A stretch of 38,584 bases of DNA from a virus, in the IMG/VR virus record IMGVR_UViG_3300027714_002866, positions 1 through 38,584 of that record, one strand, 5' to 3'. Of the stretch, positions 14,855-23,378 are shown in pieces. Each line of letters opens with the position of its first letter. Position 1 is the first letter of the stretch. The position numbers were made by a program, and so were the translations under genes. The notes beneath the pieces are model-generated. The model ran no database searches. It was not told where the DNA came from and worked only from the letters and a program-made list of their open reading frames with translations.

Positions 14855-14897
14855 TGGTAGGGCTATGATAGGTGTCCCAGTTAAAGGAGCCCTACCA
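14855..14897 (+). promoter_or_regulatory. Second hairpin, 10-bp stem with large loop
   Basis: TGGTAGGGCT (14855-14864) pairs perfectly with AGCCCTACCA (14888-14897) around a 23-base loop containing a GGTGTCCCAG segment. It follows the first hairpin by three bases and is followed by an A8 run and AAGGAA, the ribosome site of the gene at 14916. It may control translation of that gene. Confidence 0.55.
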
Positions 14898-14915
14898 AAA
14901 AAAAGGAATTGATTA

Positions 14916-15053
14916 ATGGATAAAAAGAAAGAATACTTTTATATGAGAATAACAAATGGTCAGAAGAAAATACTAAGAGACAAGTCGTCTCATCGAGACA
15001 TGTCTATGACTCAGTATATCTGGTTCTTAATAACAAATGACGAGGAGAAATAA
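14916..15053 (+). CDS. Small basic protein, possible RHH
   Basis: A 45-residue protein that begins MDKKKEYFYMRITNGQKK. A beta strand, a helix (KKILRDKSSHRD), a turn and a second helix (SMTQYIWFLIT) are compatible with a minimal ribbon-helix-helix fold. AAAAGGAATT is its ribosome site, just after the second hairpin. It may be a DNA-binding regulator; the evidence is weak. Confidence 0.5.
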   Translation: MDKKKEYFYMRITNGQKKILRDKSSHRDMSMTQYIWFLITNDEEK

Positions 15054-15055
15054 AA

Positions 15056-15460
15056 ATGAGTACTGATACAGTAAAGCCAGTGGGAACTACCTTTGGACTG
15101 ACAATGAATGAGCTTAAAAAAGCTTATGAGTCGCTTAAAGTAATTGAAGACATTAAAGACGCTGAGTTTAGCTTTAACTACGAGATAGCTAAACTAATCA
15201 CTCACATTGAGCCTATAGTGACTCCCTATGAGGAATCATTTAATAAATTTATTATTAAATATGGTACTATAGACGATCAGAAAAAAAACTATAAATTAGA
15301 CACAAAGGCAGAGGGGTACTTAGACGAGTTGCAGGAGATTAACGATACTCTAAGCGATGTTCACGATATAACATTCACAAAAATACCAAAAGAACAGTTT
15401 ATGACATATAAAATAAAAGCTAAGTATTTAAAAACTATACTCTGGCTAATTGAGGAATAA
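15056..15460 (+). CDS. Hypothetical protein, 134 aa
   Basis: A 134-residue helical, acidic protein (KKAYESLKVIEDIKDAEF at residues 19-36). It starts 2 bases after the preceding stop, with GAGGAG upstream. It ends in a hydrophobic ILWLIEE. The layout recalls small helical phage accessory proteins near late-gene borders, but I cannot assign a family. Confidence 0.6.
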   Translation: MSTDTVKPVGTTFGLTMNELKKAYESLKVIEDIKDAEFSFNYEIAKLITHIEPIVTPYEESFNKFIIKYGTIDDQKKNYKLDTKAEGYLDELQEINDTLSDVHDITFTKIPKEQFMTYKIKAKYLKTILWLIEE

Positions 15461-15510
15461 ATAAAATTATAATACTAGATATCTCTTTAATTACGAATAT
15501 AGCTGCTGGA

Positions 15511-15573
15511 ATGGTAATAGGAACTATTTTTATTAGCCTTGTGTCGTCTATTATTGTTAGTATTATGCGTTAA
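15511..15573 (+). CDS. Hydrophobic peptide, start uncertain
   Basis: The frame ending at TAA 15571-15573 is hydrophobic throughout (MVIGTIFISLVSSIIVSIMR from ATG 15511). It stays open upstream to about 15460 without an ATG. A GAGGAAT lies upstream with an ATT or ATA at the right spacing, so a rare start codon is possible. A one-pass membrane peptide is likely if it is made. Confidence 0.3.
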   Translation: MVIGTIFISLVSSIIVSIMR

Positions 15574-15579
15574 CTTTTT

Positions 15580-15714
15580 ATGGAGTTTATAGACACATTG
15601 TTAAACGTAATAATAAAAACTTTCTTTGCACTAATAATGCTGATACTTGGGTTTGGGCTAACGAATATACTTAAGTACCTTTATGAAAAATTATTCCCCA
15701 TTAATATCGACTAA
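15580..15714 (+). CDS. Small membrane protein at the end of the rightward arm
   Basis: A 44-residue frame with a membrane segment at about residues 9-28 (NVIIKTFFALIMLILGFGLT) and a charged tail. Its last 24 bases overlap the 3' end of the leftward ejection-protein gene, so the two arms converge here without room for a terminator. There is no strong ribosome site. The function is unknown. Confidence 0.4.
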   Translation: MEFIDTLLNVIIKTFFALIMLILGFGLTNILKYLYEKLFPINID

Positions 15715-17658
15715 CATAGTCTGAAGCATCTGTTTAACTGTTTCGTTTTTAACAGTAGGGCTTCTCAATGTTGCATTTATAAAGTCAGTCAAAATAGGGT
15801 CAACTGTATCTGCTACAACAGGAGCCCATTTCCTTAAAGAAAAAAGATTAAGCGACGCACGAATAGCGTTAGAGAAAGGCGCAGATGTGAATGCAGCTAT
15901 ACTATTACCAGCTATATATATACCTAGTAAATCCTCAGATATTTTCGAGCTTTTAGCTAACTCAGATAATTTAACATCAAATAATAATTTAAGCTCACTT
16001 TGTTTAAGTACTTTCTTCTCAAGTTCAGATGATAACTCAGAAGCAATCTTATCATCTGCGCCAAGTGTTTTAAGACTTTGTTTAATATTAGATTTACTGA
16101 CAGTAGCCCTTGCAGCTCTTATCAAAGACTTATCAATAGAGTCAGCCATCTCAACCATCTCAGGTACTTTAGAGGCTCTTAATACTTTAGACTGATTAGT
16201 AAGTTTAAGTGCTTTTTGACTACCTAAATTAAAAATAGTCTCCCCTTTTCTTGCTGCAGCCAATGCTTTTTTAGGTTCTACTCTAAAAAAGTTATCTCCT
16301 GATTTAGCTGCGTCATCTTGGAGTGATTTTAAATTTATTCTTACAATATCCTCAGCATTCTGTAATCCAGCATTACCAGCCCTTGCTAAATCATCTCTGA
16401 ATAGCTTATTAGCCTTACTAAGATTAAGAACTTCTCTATATCTTTTATTTAACTCAGATGATCCGCCATCTGTAGCTACATCTAATTGTGAGTCTAATTT
16501 AGTTAATATATCTGACATATTATCTGCAAGCGCACCGCTCATTTCTCCACCTCTATTATAAAGTGCTCTTATTTTACTACTCATAGCTCGTCTCAATGCA
16601 ACTGCGTCTGATACATTAAATGGAGATCCTGATTTCACTTTAGATGCTAATTTATCAGATATACCCTTCACGCTGCTTAAAGAACTTAATATTAATGGGT
16701 CATCAGATTTTAATATAATATCTAAATCCTCAATAGAATCACTTAGATCAATATTGTTTTTACCGAAAATTTTGTCTAATTTATCATATTCAAGACCTAC
16801 AGCTTTAAGTGCTTTATTAGAAGCCATAGAAAGATCCTTTGCTACCGTTGCTGCTTCTTTATTTACAATACCTGATAATTTATCTATAGCCTTGTTTGAT
16901 ATTCTTTCTTTATGTAAAGACTTTGTATTAAACGTATTTTTAATAGATTTATTAGCATCTTTAACTTTTATTTTTATAGATTTAATCTGGTTCTGTAATT
17001 TTCTCGTTGCTAAATTAGATCTATCTGAAGCTAATTTAAGAGCTTTAAGACGACGAATATCTTTAGACACACCTCTTAAAAATGGTCTAAATGCTGCCTT
17101 TGCGAATTTACCTGTTCCTAATGTAGCTACATCTACTACTCCACTTGTGATTGCCTCTGATTTTGCCTTACTTAATTTCTGTTCTCTAGTAGTTTCTTCT
17201 CCACCAAAGTTTTCCCTTAACACATCCCCGACAACACTACCTACTCCAGACATCAATGATCCCCCTAATATACCACCGACAACTGTACCCACCCCTGGTA
17301 ATATTGCAGTGCCTATAGCCGCCCCACCTAAAGATCCTCCAATACCAAGAGATATAGGGGCGCTCCCTGCTATAACTGACTCTCCACCAGTTAAACCCAC
17401 ATTAGGAGCTGTAAACGCTTCTCTTTGTGTATCTTTTCTTAACGGGCTAATAAAAGAAGGTATTTTTGATGGCTCTTCAATTACAGGCTCTTCTTTTACA
17501 ATCTCTTGTTCTTTTACAATCTCTTGTTCTTGTATAATGTTTTCTGTAGGTAATTCTTCATCTTCTATAAATGTAAAAGAAGTTTTCTTTGTATCATTTA
17601 ATAATTTAAGGTCTACTTCTGATGGTATATTATCTTCCTCTATAAATGTAAAACTCAT
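15691..17658 (-). CDS. Large internal virion/ejection-type protein
   Basis: A 655-residue protein, last gene of the late arm. The N-terminus carries an imperfect duplication of SFTFIEEDNIPSE (residues 2-14 and 27-39). A long glycine-rich hydrophobic stretch (about residues 95-155, with GIGGSLGGAAIGTAILPGVG) could insert into or cross a membrane, and long helical or coiled regions follow. This composition and place are typical of podovirus internal proteins ejected with the DNA to form a channel through the cell envelope. It has no transglycosylase motif. The start overlaps the preceding gene. Confidence 0.65.
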   Translation of the reverse strand: MSFTFIEEDNIPSEVDLKLLNDTKKTSFTFIEDEELPTENIIQEQEIVKEQEIVKEEPVIEEPSKIPSFISPLRKDTQREAFTAPNVGLTGGESVIAGSAPISLGIGGSLGGAAIGTAILPGVGTVVGGILGGSLMSGVGSVVGDVLRENFGGEETTREQKLSKAKSEAITSGVVDVATLGTGKFAKAAFRPFLRGVSKDIRRLKALKLASDRSNLATRKLQNQIKSIKIKVKDANKSIKNTFNTKSLHKERISNKAIDKLSGIVNKEAATVAKDLSMASNKALKAVGLEYDKLDKIFGKNNIDLSDSIEDLDIILKSDDPLILSSLSSVKGISDKLASKVKSGSPFNVSDAVALRRAMSSKIRALYNRGGEMSGALADNMSDILTKLDSQLDVATDGGSSELNKRYREVLNLSKANKLFRDDLARAGNAGLQNAEDIVRINLKSLQDDAAKSGDNFFRVEPKKALAAARKGETIFNLGSQKALKLTNQSKVLRASKVPEMVEMADSIDKSLIRAARATVSKSNIKQSLKTLGADDKIASELSSELEKKVLKQSELKLLFDVKLSELAKSSKISEDLLGIYIAGNSIAAFTSAPFSNAIRASLNLFSLRKWAPVVADTVDPILTDFINATLRSPTVKNETVKQMLQTMLVDINGE

Positions 17659-18887
17659 TAGTCTACTCTAGCCTTAGTATATTTAGACCCATTAAATACA
17701 TAAATAATTGTACCTGATGGTAATGATGCATTATTAGCATCTTCAAATGTTTTAAATCTTGGGGCTGATGAAAACTCAAGATCAGATGATATTTTAGTAA
17801 ACATATCTATATCCTTATTTATTGCTTCTTTTCTATCAGCAATAAGAGAAAGTAATTGACTTACTATCGCTTTATTATATGGAGCTGTACCTTTTAACAT
17901 AGGTAATGCTTTTTGTACCAAAGATATATCTTTATCAGATTGAGCACCTAAATTTTTAGCTAAAGACTTCGAAGTAAATGGGGTCATTATATTTAATATA
18001 GTATTAAATCGTGCAATAAGAGGATCATTAGGTGCTACTACATCTTTAAGGTTAGATAATCTTCCTGAAATAGCTCCAAGTTTACCTGATTCTGCTAGTT
18101 CATCTGTTATTTTACCTAGATCAATAAATGATTTTTCTATAGGATCTAGATCATTTAACTCTGATTGAAAGGCAGGAATATCTTTAGTATCAATATCTAA
18201 TTTTCGTTTCTGCAATCTTTTAACCTGAGTCTGTGCTACATCTCTCTGTCTTTTTAATTGATCTAAATCTGCATTTATACCAGACGCAGCCTCTTTTCTT
18301 TTTATCGCCTCAACGGTCTGTGATTCTTTTCTTCCTTTTAATAATTCATCTTCACCAATTCTAGAGACTTTTTTAAGTCCTAAAAAATCACCAATATTTC
18401 CTGAGTTATCTGTCTTAAATGTTCCAATAAACTTACCTTTTGCATCTTGTTCACCTTTTTCATTAACAAGCAAATCCTTGCTTCGAGATAATTTAGAAGA
18501 TTCTTTTGCACCTCTGTTAGCTGCTGCTTCTGAGAAAGAAGTAGCTAACCCTAAACCAGCACTAATCCCCTCAGCAGCCTCTCCAGTTGGCCCCACATTA
18601 GATGAAACGCCAGAAGCGCCTCCACCAATAGCTCCGCCAACCTTAGCTCCAGCAGAAGCTCCTTGAGGAGAGCCTCCTGTAGCAATCGCTCCACCTGCAG
18701 CTCCTAATAATGCACCAATAGTCTGAAAAGTACTTTTCTTTTGTCTAGCTCTACTAAAAACTCTCTGAGCCTCTACTTTTCCTTCAAGGACTCTAGCCTG
18801 ACCTAATTGCTCCGCTTCTCTTTGTCTTCTGTCTAATGTAGGCTGTAACCCTAGACTCTGTATTAAACTCGTACTAGTTTGTGCCAT
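17658..18887 (-). CDS. Internal virion/ejection-type protein
   Basis: A 409-residue protein with a charged helical N-terminus and a Gly/Ala-rich membrane-compatible segment (about residues 55-100, GALLGAAGGAIATGG). Central coiled coils (residues 190-240, KRQRDVAQTQVKRLQKRK) and a compact C-terminal part follow. Gly-zipper plus coiled coil, between two larger similar genes, fits a component of the DNA-ejection machinery. A clear GGAGG precedes the start, inside the end of the previous gene. Confidence 0.6.
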   Translation of the reverse strand: MAQTSTSLIQSLGLQPTLDRRQREAEQLGQARVLEGKVEAQRVFSRARQKKSTFQTIGALLGAAGGAIATGGSPQGASAGAKVGGAIGGGASGVSSNVGPTGEAAEGISAGLGLATSFSEAAANRGAKESSKLSRSKDLLVNEKGEQDAKGKFIGTFKTDNSGNIGDFLGLKKVSRIGEDELLKGRKESQTVEAIKRKEAASGINADLDQLKRQRDVAQTQVKRLQKRKLDIDTKDIPAFQSELNDLDPIEKSFIDLGKITDELAESGKLGAISGRLSNLKDVVAPNDPLIARFNTILNIMTPFTSKSLAKNLGAQSDKDISLVQKALPMLKGTAPYNKAIVSQLLSLIADRKEAINKDIDMFTKISSDLEFSSAPRFKTFEDANNASLPSGTIIYVFNGSKYTKARVD

Positions 18888-20439
18888 ATTTTAACCTCCG
18901 CTTTGTGAAAATACCTATTACTCTACATAGTGGCATCCCTACAGCCTCTAATAGTCTACCAAGTCTATTAGATTCTTTAACAACATTTTCTCTATATGCC
19001 ATCTGATATGCCCAAGCTGTAATAAAAGGGGACAATAAATTAGTTACTAACTCACTTCTTTGCATCACTTTAACTAAAGGTTTAGCCCAATAGTGATACC
19101 CAGCTACTACATCTGGATGTATTTTAGAGGCATGTCTGTTATCAGCCATTAATATATCGAACGGAAGTCTTCCTTGTGAATATAACTCAGTGCATAATAC
19201 TTTCTTAGCTTGCTCTTCAGCAGATTGTACTTGAGCTTGAGCTTGAATATTAGCTAACTGTAATTGAAATTGTTTAGCTGCCTCAGGGTCTTGTATAAAA
19301 TTATTAATATTCGAGACGTTTCCTGTTACAGTAGATGGTCTAGTACCAATAGCCCCATTCTCAGCTTCTAATACAGCTAGTTCAGCAGCAGTAATCTCAG
19401 TACCTCTAGTAATTCCTAATCGATCATAAGTACGATCATCGCCGATAAAGAATAACTCTTCACCAGAGTCATTTGTCTTAGGGATCTCACCTTTATGAGT
19501 ACCTAATATAGTAGCCCCTTGTGCTGTACCAATTGCTGATCTTAAGCTTGTATAGTCTTCTACACTAAGGCCTGATGCAGAAGCTATCCTCTGTAGTGTT
19601 GCCTCATCATCATTAGTTAAAACAGCGCCTTCACCAAGTAAGTTTCCGATCTGATCCTGTACTTCTTCTTGTGAGACATTACCTCTTAATACTAAGTCTA
19701 ATGCCTGTTGGTTTAAACTATCTTGTCGTTGCTGATCTACAAGTGATGTCTGTTGATCAAATCCTGCTTGCTGAGATGCTAACTGAAGATCTCTCTGTAA
19801 TTGGTTTTCTTCTGCAGAAAATTCTCTACCTAATAAATTCTGTTGTGCATTTAATTCAGCCTGTTGAGTTAATAAATTAGATTGCGTTTGAGCAGCTATT
19901 TCTTGATTAAGCCTTTGTTGCTCTGCCCTAGTACCAATTAGTCCAGTTTCACCTGCTAATTGTTGAGTTAATAAATCTGACTGAGCTTGAGCACCAGTTG
20001 CTTGAGTAAGTCGTTGCTGTTCTCCTCTAGTACCAATTAGTCCAGTTTCACCTGTTAATTGTTGAGTTAATGTCTTGCGTTGCTCTCCACTAGATTCAGC
20101 TAGAAGTCTAGATTGAACATCTGCGCCTAATTGAGTCGATATAATATCTCTCTCAAATCCACGTTTTCTAAGGGCCTCATCAGTACGAGCTTTAGCAAAC
20201 TGAGTACCTAATGCTCCACTTACACCTTCTCTTTCTCTAGCAAAAGCTCCTTCTGTAAAAGAACTTCTGCCAAAGCCTCTAGAGGCAGCACTCTCAAGTT
20301 GTCTAGACTGAGACTCTTCTAATTGACGACCTACTTGTTCAGTTACCGCTTTCTCTTGTGCAGCAAAAGGATCTTTAGTTGAATCCTTATTCAAACCAAA
20401 TTCACCAGCTATTTGACTTATTGTTCTTCCACCTGACAT
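18874..20439 (-). CDS. Gln-rich virion protein with a C-terminal conserved phage domain
   Basis: A 521-residue protein. Residues 25-240 are Gln/Arg/Glu-rich and helical, with a 33-residue tandem repeat (residues 126-158 and 159-191, each with GETGLIGTR). The C-terminal 100 residues contain CTELYSQGRLPFDILMADN, then GYHYWAKPLVKVMQRS and WAYQMAYRE. I have seen this pattern at the C-terminus of other phage virion proteins; its function is unknown. It is the first of three ejection-type genes, and AGGAG precedes the start. Confidence 0.6.
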   Translation of the reverse strand: MSGGRTISQIAGEFGLNKDSTKDPFAAQEKAVTEQVGRQLEESQSRQLESAASRGFGRSSFTEGAFAREREGVSGALGTQFAKARTDEALRKRGFERDIISTQLGADVQSRLLAESSGEQRKTLTQQLTGETGLIGTRGEQQRLTQATGAQAQSDLLTQQLAGETGLIGTRAEQQRLNQEIAAQTQSNLLTQQAELNAQQNLLGREFSAEENQLQRDLQLASQQAGFDQQTSLVDQQRQDSLNQQALDLVLRGNVSQEEVQDQIGNLLGEGAVLTNDDEATLQRIASASGLSVEDYTSLRSAIGTAQGATILGTHKGEIPKTNDSGEELFFIGDDRTYDRLGITRGTEITAAELAVLEAENGAIGTRPSTVTGNVSNINNFIQDPEAAKQFQLQLANIQAQAQVQSAEEQAKKVLCTELYSQGRLPFDILMADNRHASKIHPDVVAGYHYWAKPLVKVMQRSELVTNLLSPFITAWAYQMAYRENVVKESNRLGRLLEAVGMPLCRVIGIFTKRRLKYGTN

Positions 20440-20508
20440 ATTAAGCTCCTGTTGTTTCTGCTAATTATTCTGTTTTTAAAGTATGTGATATTGTCATAAT
20501 CAGTTACT

Positions 20509-20520
20509 TTTATTATAGCA
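20509..20520 (-). promoter_or_regulatory. Possible extended -10 promoter in late arm
   Basis: On the minus strand TGCTATAAT (TATAAT at 20517-20512 with an upstream TG) lies in the 101-base gap between 20541 and 20439. No good -35 is visible, as is common for extended -10 promoters. It would drive the three ejection-protein genes. Confidence 0.4.
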
Positions 20521-20540
20521 TTAAATATTTAAATTATTTA

Positions 20541-20852
20541 TCATATTGCATTAATCCTATATGAGGTATTTGATATCCATATAACTCGAATTGAATGTAT
20601 ACTCATATTATTGAAAGGATATGTTTCATTTTTCTTTATTCGGGCATTTTGCCAGTAATTAGTCCCGTCTGATGTCCAGGTCATGTATAGATCTCCAGGT
20701 CCATCATTAATTAGATATCCATCATGTGTATTGATTCCTATAATGGCATGTATATTATGTGTAGCAGGAGAGTCCCCCGTTACAAAACTAGTGTCTTCTG
20801 CTGAGAAGGATCTGTCTTTAGGTTTTAAAAAATCTCTCTGATATACATTCAC
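20541..20852 (-). CDS. Hypothetical protein, 103 aa, GTG start
   Basis: A 103-residue, probably all-beta protein (GYLINDGPGDLYMTWTSDG at residues 45-63). It starts at a GTG overlapping the previous stop (TAGTG), with AAGGATAAG upstream. Its size, beta character and place among tail and lysis genes suggest a small virion or fibre-associated protein; no family is recognised. Confidence 0.5.
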   Translation of the reverse strand: MNVYQRDFLKPKDRSFSAEDTSFVTGDSPATHNIHAIIGINTHDGYLINDGPGDLYMTWTSDGTNYWQNARIKKNETYPFNNMSIHSIRVIWISNTSYRINAI

Positions 20853-21154
20853 TAGTCACTTATCCTTTTTATTAATCTCTGTATTTTAATGTTTCTCTGT
20901 AATAAAACAACTTTAATTTTCTTTTGTATATCAGCTTTAACTTTTTCATTTCTTATCTTATCAATTAAACGATTATCAAGAGTTTCTATAACTTTATCTC
21001 CTAAATCATAAAATTTATCAATATACTTTGTTGGGTTTAAAATTGTATTGATAGTTTTATAAATATAAAATACTGCAACTCCAGAACCACCTGTAATTAC
21101 TGCAGTTAGTGGGTTATTAAAAGTCTCTGATAAATTTATTCCAAAAAATTCCAT
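20852..21154 (-). CDS. Small membrane protein, holin candidate
   Basis: A 100-residue protein from ATG at 21154, which has AAGGAG just upstream; a longer frame from 21211 would overlap the endopeptidase gene. Residues 15-35 are hydrophobic (PLTAVITGGSGVAVFYIYKT), followed by a charged, helical and very basic C-terminal half. One membrane segment next to an M15 peptidase makes it a candidate holin or lysis-accessory protein. Confidence 0.5.
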   Translation of the reverse strand: MEFFGINLSETFNNPLTAVITGGSGVAVFYIYKTINTILNPTKYIDKFYDLGDKVIETLDNRLIDKIRNEKVKADIQKKIKVVLLQRNIKIQRLIKRISD

Positions 21155-21167
21155 AATAATCTCCTTA

Positions 21168-21623
21168 TTAACTATAATACCATACGGCTGATTTTTCTCT
21201 ATCAGAATCAATATGACAGTATGTTTTACCTATTCCTATTCCTAACTTAATATCTAACTCTATTTCTATTTCTTTTAAAAACTCATATATCTCATTACCT
21301 GAGTATCTAGATTTAATTCCATTTTCTATTTTTATAGCATTAATATCAACCGCTCTAAGTTTCTTTCCAAATGCGGGTAAATGACGAGAGGACCACGGGA
21401 TTGCTTCGTACCATTTCTTATCGCCTAATTTTCCTCTTTCTTCTAAATCTTTATAAATCTCAATATGTTTCTTAGGGGTTCTTGGTCCACTTGTTATGAT
21501 TATTGCATGACCTGTCTTTTTTCTTAATTCTTCTAGTACCGCCAATAATGAATTTTCGGGTTCTACATAATCAAACTCATTTGACCAAAAATGTTCTGAA
21601 TACTTTTCTTTTTTTAATACCAT
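21168..21623 (-). CDS. M15-family peptidase endolysin
   Basis: A 151-residue protein with the M15 metallopeptidase layout: SGPRTPKKH (residues 45-53), WSSRHLPAFGKKLRAVDINA (77-96, zinc ligands His81 and Asp93) and CHIDSD (136-141, His137). It would cleave peptidoglycan stem peptides (D-Ala-D-Ala or L-Ala-D-Glu type). There is no signal peptide, so it needs a holin for release. Membrane proteins lie on both sides (21626-21982 and 20852-21154), forming a lysis cassette within the late arm. Confidence 0.8.
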   Translation of the reverse strand: MVLKKEKYSEHFWSNEFDYVEPENSLLAVLEELRKKTGHAIIITSGPRTPKKHIEIYKDLEERGKLGDKKWYEAIPWSSRHLPAFGKKLRAVDINAIKIENGIKSRYSGNEIYEFLKEIEIELDIKLGIGIGKTYCHIDSDREKSAVWYYS

Positions 21624-21625
21624 TT

Positions 21626-21982
21626 TTACACTACCTTAATTGCTGCTATAAACATTGAAGCTACAATAAAAAACCTTATAGCCTCAAGTCCCCAGCTTAT
21701 TTTCTCTTTATAGGATGAGAAGGCTTCGTTTATTTTTGTATCTATTTTTAACTCAAGATCCGAATGTGCTTTAGATAAAGTGTTCTGAATATCAAGTTTA
21801 AATGAACTAGAAAAGTTTTTTAATTCAAGATCAATAATTCTGTCTCTGTCTTCTAATTTATTAATTAATATAGAAGTAGTTTTATCAATAAATGACTGAC
21901 TTGGATTGTTTTTAATATCAGAAATAGATTTTTTTAAATCATCTATCTGTAATTCTAGAATATTCATACTTTTATTACTCAT
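21626..21982 (-). CDS. Coiled-coil protein with C-terminal membrane segment, XhlA-like holin candidate
   Basis: A 118-residue protein with a long coiled coil (residues 5-95) and one C-terminal membrane segment (WGLEAIRFFIVASMFIAAIK). This arrangement is like XhlA-type lysis proteins, which work with a holin and an endolysin. It lies 2 bases upstream of the M15 peptidase gene. The ribosome site is weak. The family assignment rests on architecture only. Confidence 0.55.
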   Translation of the reverse strand: MSNKSMNILELQIDDLKKSISDIKNNPSQSFIDKTTSILINKLEDRDRIIDLELKNFSSSFKLDIQNTLSKAHSDLELKIDTKINEAFSSYKEKISWGLEAIRFFIVASMFIAAIKVV

Positions 21983-21993
21983 AATTATTTTTA

Positions 21994-23376
21994 TTAAGAT
22001 CCATTATTTGATCTAGATATTTCAGTCCATCCAGATCCATTATTTATCAAAAACATTGAGTCTGCTGATCCATCCATACTAAAATCACCGGCAAGTGATA
22101 GATTCCCTGTACCATCTTTAACTACAACTGTTCTTGCTGCTGAATTTGGTATAATTAATAAGAAATCACCTGCTGACCCACCGTTTATAGTATTTAGATC
22201 ATCAGTTGATGAGGACCCCTGAGTATTTATCTCATGAGCTGATCCGGTAGCAGTTATTGCCCCACTAGATATAGTTAATAGAACTGTATATCCTGATGCT
22301 CCTATAAAATTAGTTGCCTTTAAATCTCCAGTTACGTTTAAAGTAACATCACCAGAGCCACTATTATTGATATCTAATACTTTATCTCCTGAACCTACTA
22401 GATCAATATTACAGGTAGTGTCATTGTCCCAGTAAACTTGATAGATAGCTCCCCCAGTACTATCAAGTCGATATCCATTCCCTGCTGCATCAACTGCAGA
22501 ATTTATATAAACAAGATTAGTATTAACAGATACATTATCAACTATTAAATTACCACCTGTTATTGCTCCAGTGGTTGTTATAGTCGAAGATCCATTATCA
22601 ATTGATCCAAAACCACTTGTTATACTTCCTGAATTTAATGCAGCTACTGTTGTAAGTGATGAAGTCACTACACCTGATCCTAATACAGTAGCTGATAGAA
22701 CACTTGTTGAATTAATTTTATAATCAGCGCCTGATGCTATATTTAATGCCGTTAAAGTCCCTACACTTGTTAAGCTAGATGCTAGTACACCTGATCCTAA
22801 TACAGTAGCTGACAATACATCTGTGCCAGCTATTTGATACTCTGCTCCTGACACTAAGTCTAATTTACCGTCAGATTGAAAACGTGCAATCTCTGCAGCT
22901 CCTGATCCTGCAGTCATAAGTTTTACTACTAAATCGAAATCCTCACTTGTAGCTGTTGCATCTGTAGTAACTGATTCTAAAATGGATCCAATCTCATTAT
23001 TACTAGCACTAGTCTCAGTTATAAACTCAAGCCCAGTTCCTATGCCTGCTGCTGGGGTCCCTGTAGTTGTATGTGTTAATGAGAAATTCTGTACTGAATT
23101 TGTGAGAGCACTTACTGCAATTATTACAGGTTTAGACCCATCATATAAAAATGCAGCGTCATTACTCGTACCTACTGTAAAAGATCCTGAGGCAGCAACT
23201 GTTGTCCCATCTACACCTGTTTTAAAAAGGTTAGCTGTAGACCCTCCTGTGATTGTCATATCTGCACTAGCAGTTGCCCCATTAAAAAATTCTTCTATCT
23301 CTGCAAATATAGCATTAACTACTGACGAGCTAATTGAACTATTTGCAATTATATTGGTTAAACTAATTGTACTCAT
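21994..23376 (-). CDS. Tail-fibre or receptor-binding-type repeat protein
   Basis: A 460-residue protein, rich in Gly, Ser, Thr, Ala and Val and poor in charge. About two imperfect repeats of the kind VLSATVLGSGVLASSLTSV lie between residues 185 and 260, and beta-rich segments resemble phage fibre or tail-spike shafts. The N-terminus (NIIANSSISSSVVNAIFAEI) may attach to the tail. It directly follows the nozzle gene, where a receptor-binding protein is expected. AAGGAGG precedes the start. Confidence 0.55.
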   Translation of the reverse strand: MSTISLTNIIANSSISSSVVNAIFAEIEEFFNGATASADMTITGGSTANLFKTGVDGTTVAASGSFTVGTSNDAAFLYDGSKPVIIAVSALTNSVQNFSLTHTTTGTPAAGIGTGLEFITETSASNNEIGSILESVTTDATATSEDFDLVVKLMTAGSGAAEIARFQSDGKLDLVSGAEYQIAGTDVLSATVLGSGVLASSLTSVGTLTALNIASGADYKINSTSVLSATVLGSGVVTSSLTTVAALNSGSITSGFGSIDNGSSTITTTGAITGGNLIVDNVSVNTNLVYINSAVDAAGNGYRLDSTGGAIYQVYWDNDTTCNIDLVGSGDKVLDINNSGSGDVTLNVTGDLKATNFIGASGYTVLLTISSGAITATGSAHEINTQGSSSTDDLNTINGGSAGDFLLIIPNSAARTVVVKDGTGNLSLAGDFSMDGSADSMFLINNGSGWTEISRSNNGS

Positions 23377-23378
23377 TT

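Noticed and set aside
16754-17671. 305-residue plus-strand frame opposite the ejection protein
   Set aside because: Antisense shadow of the Gly/Ala-rich minus-strand gene; the minus frame is longer and properly coupled to its neighbour.
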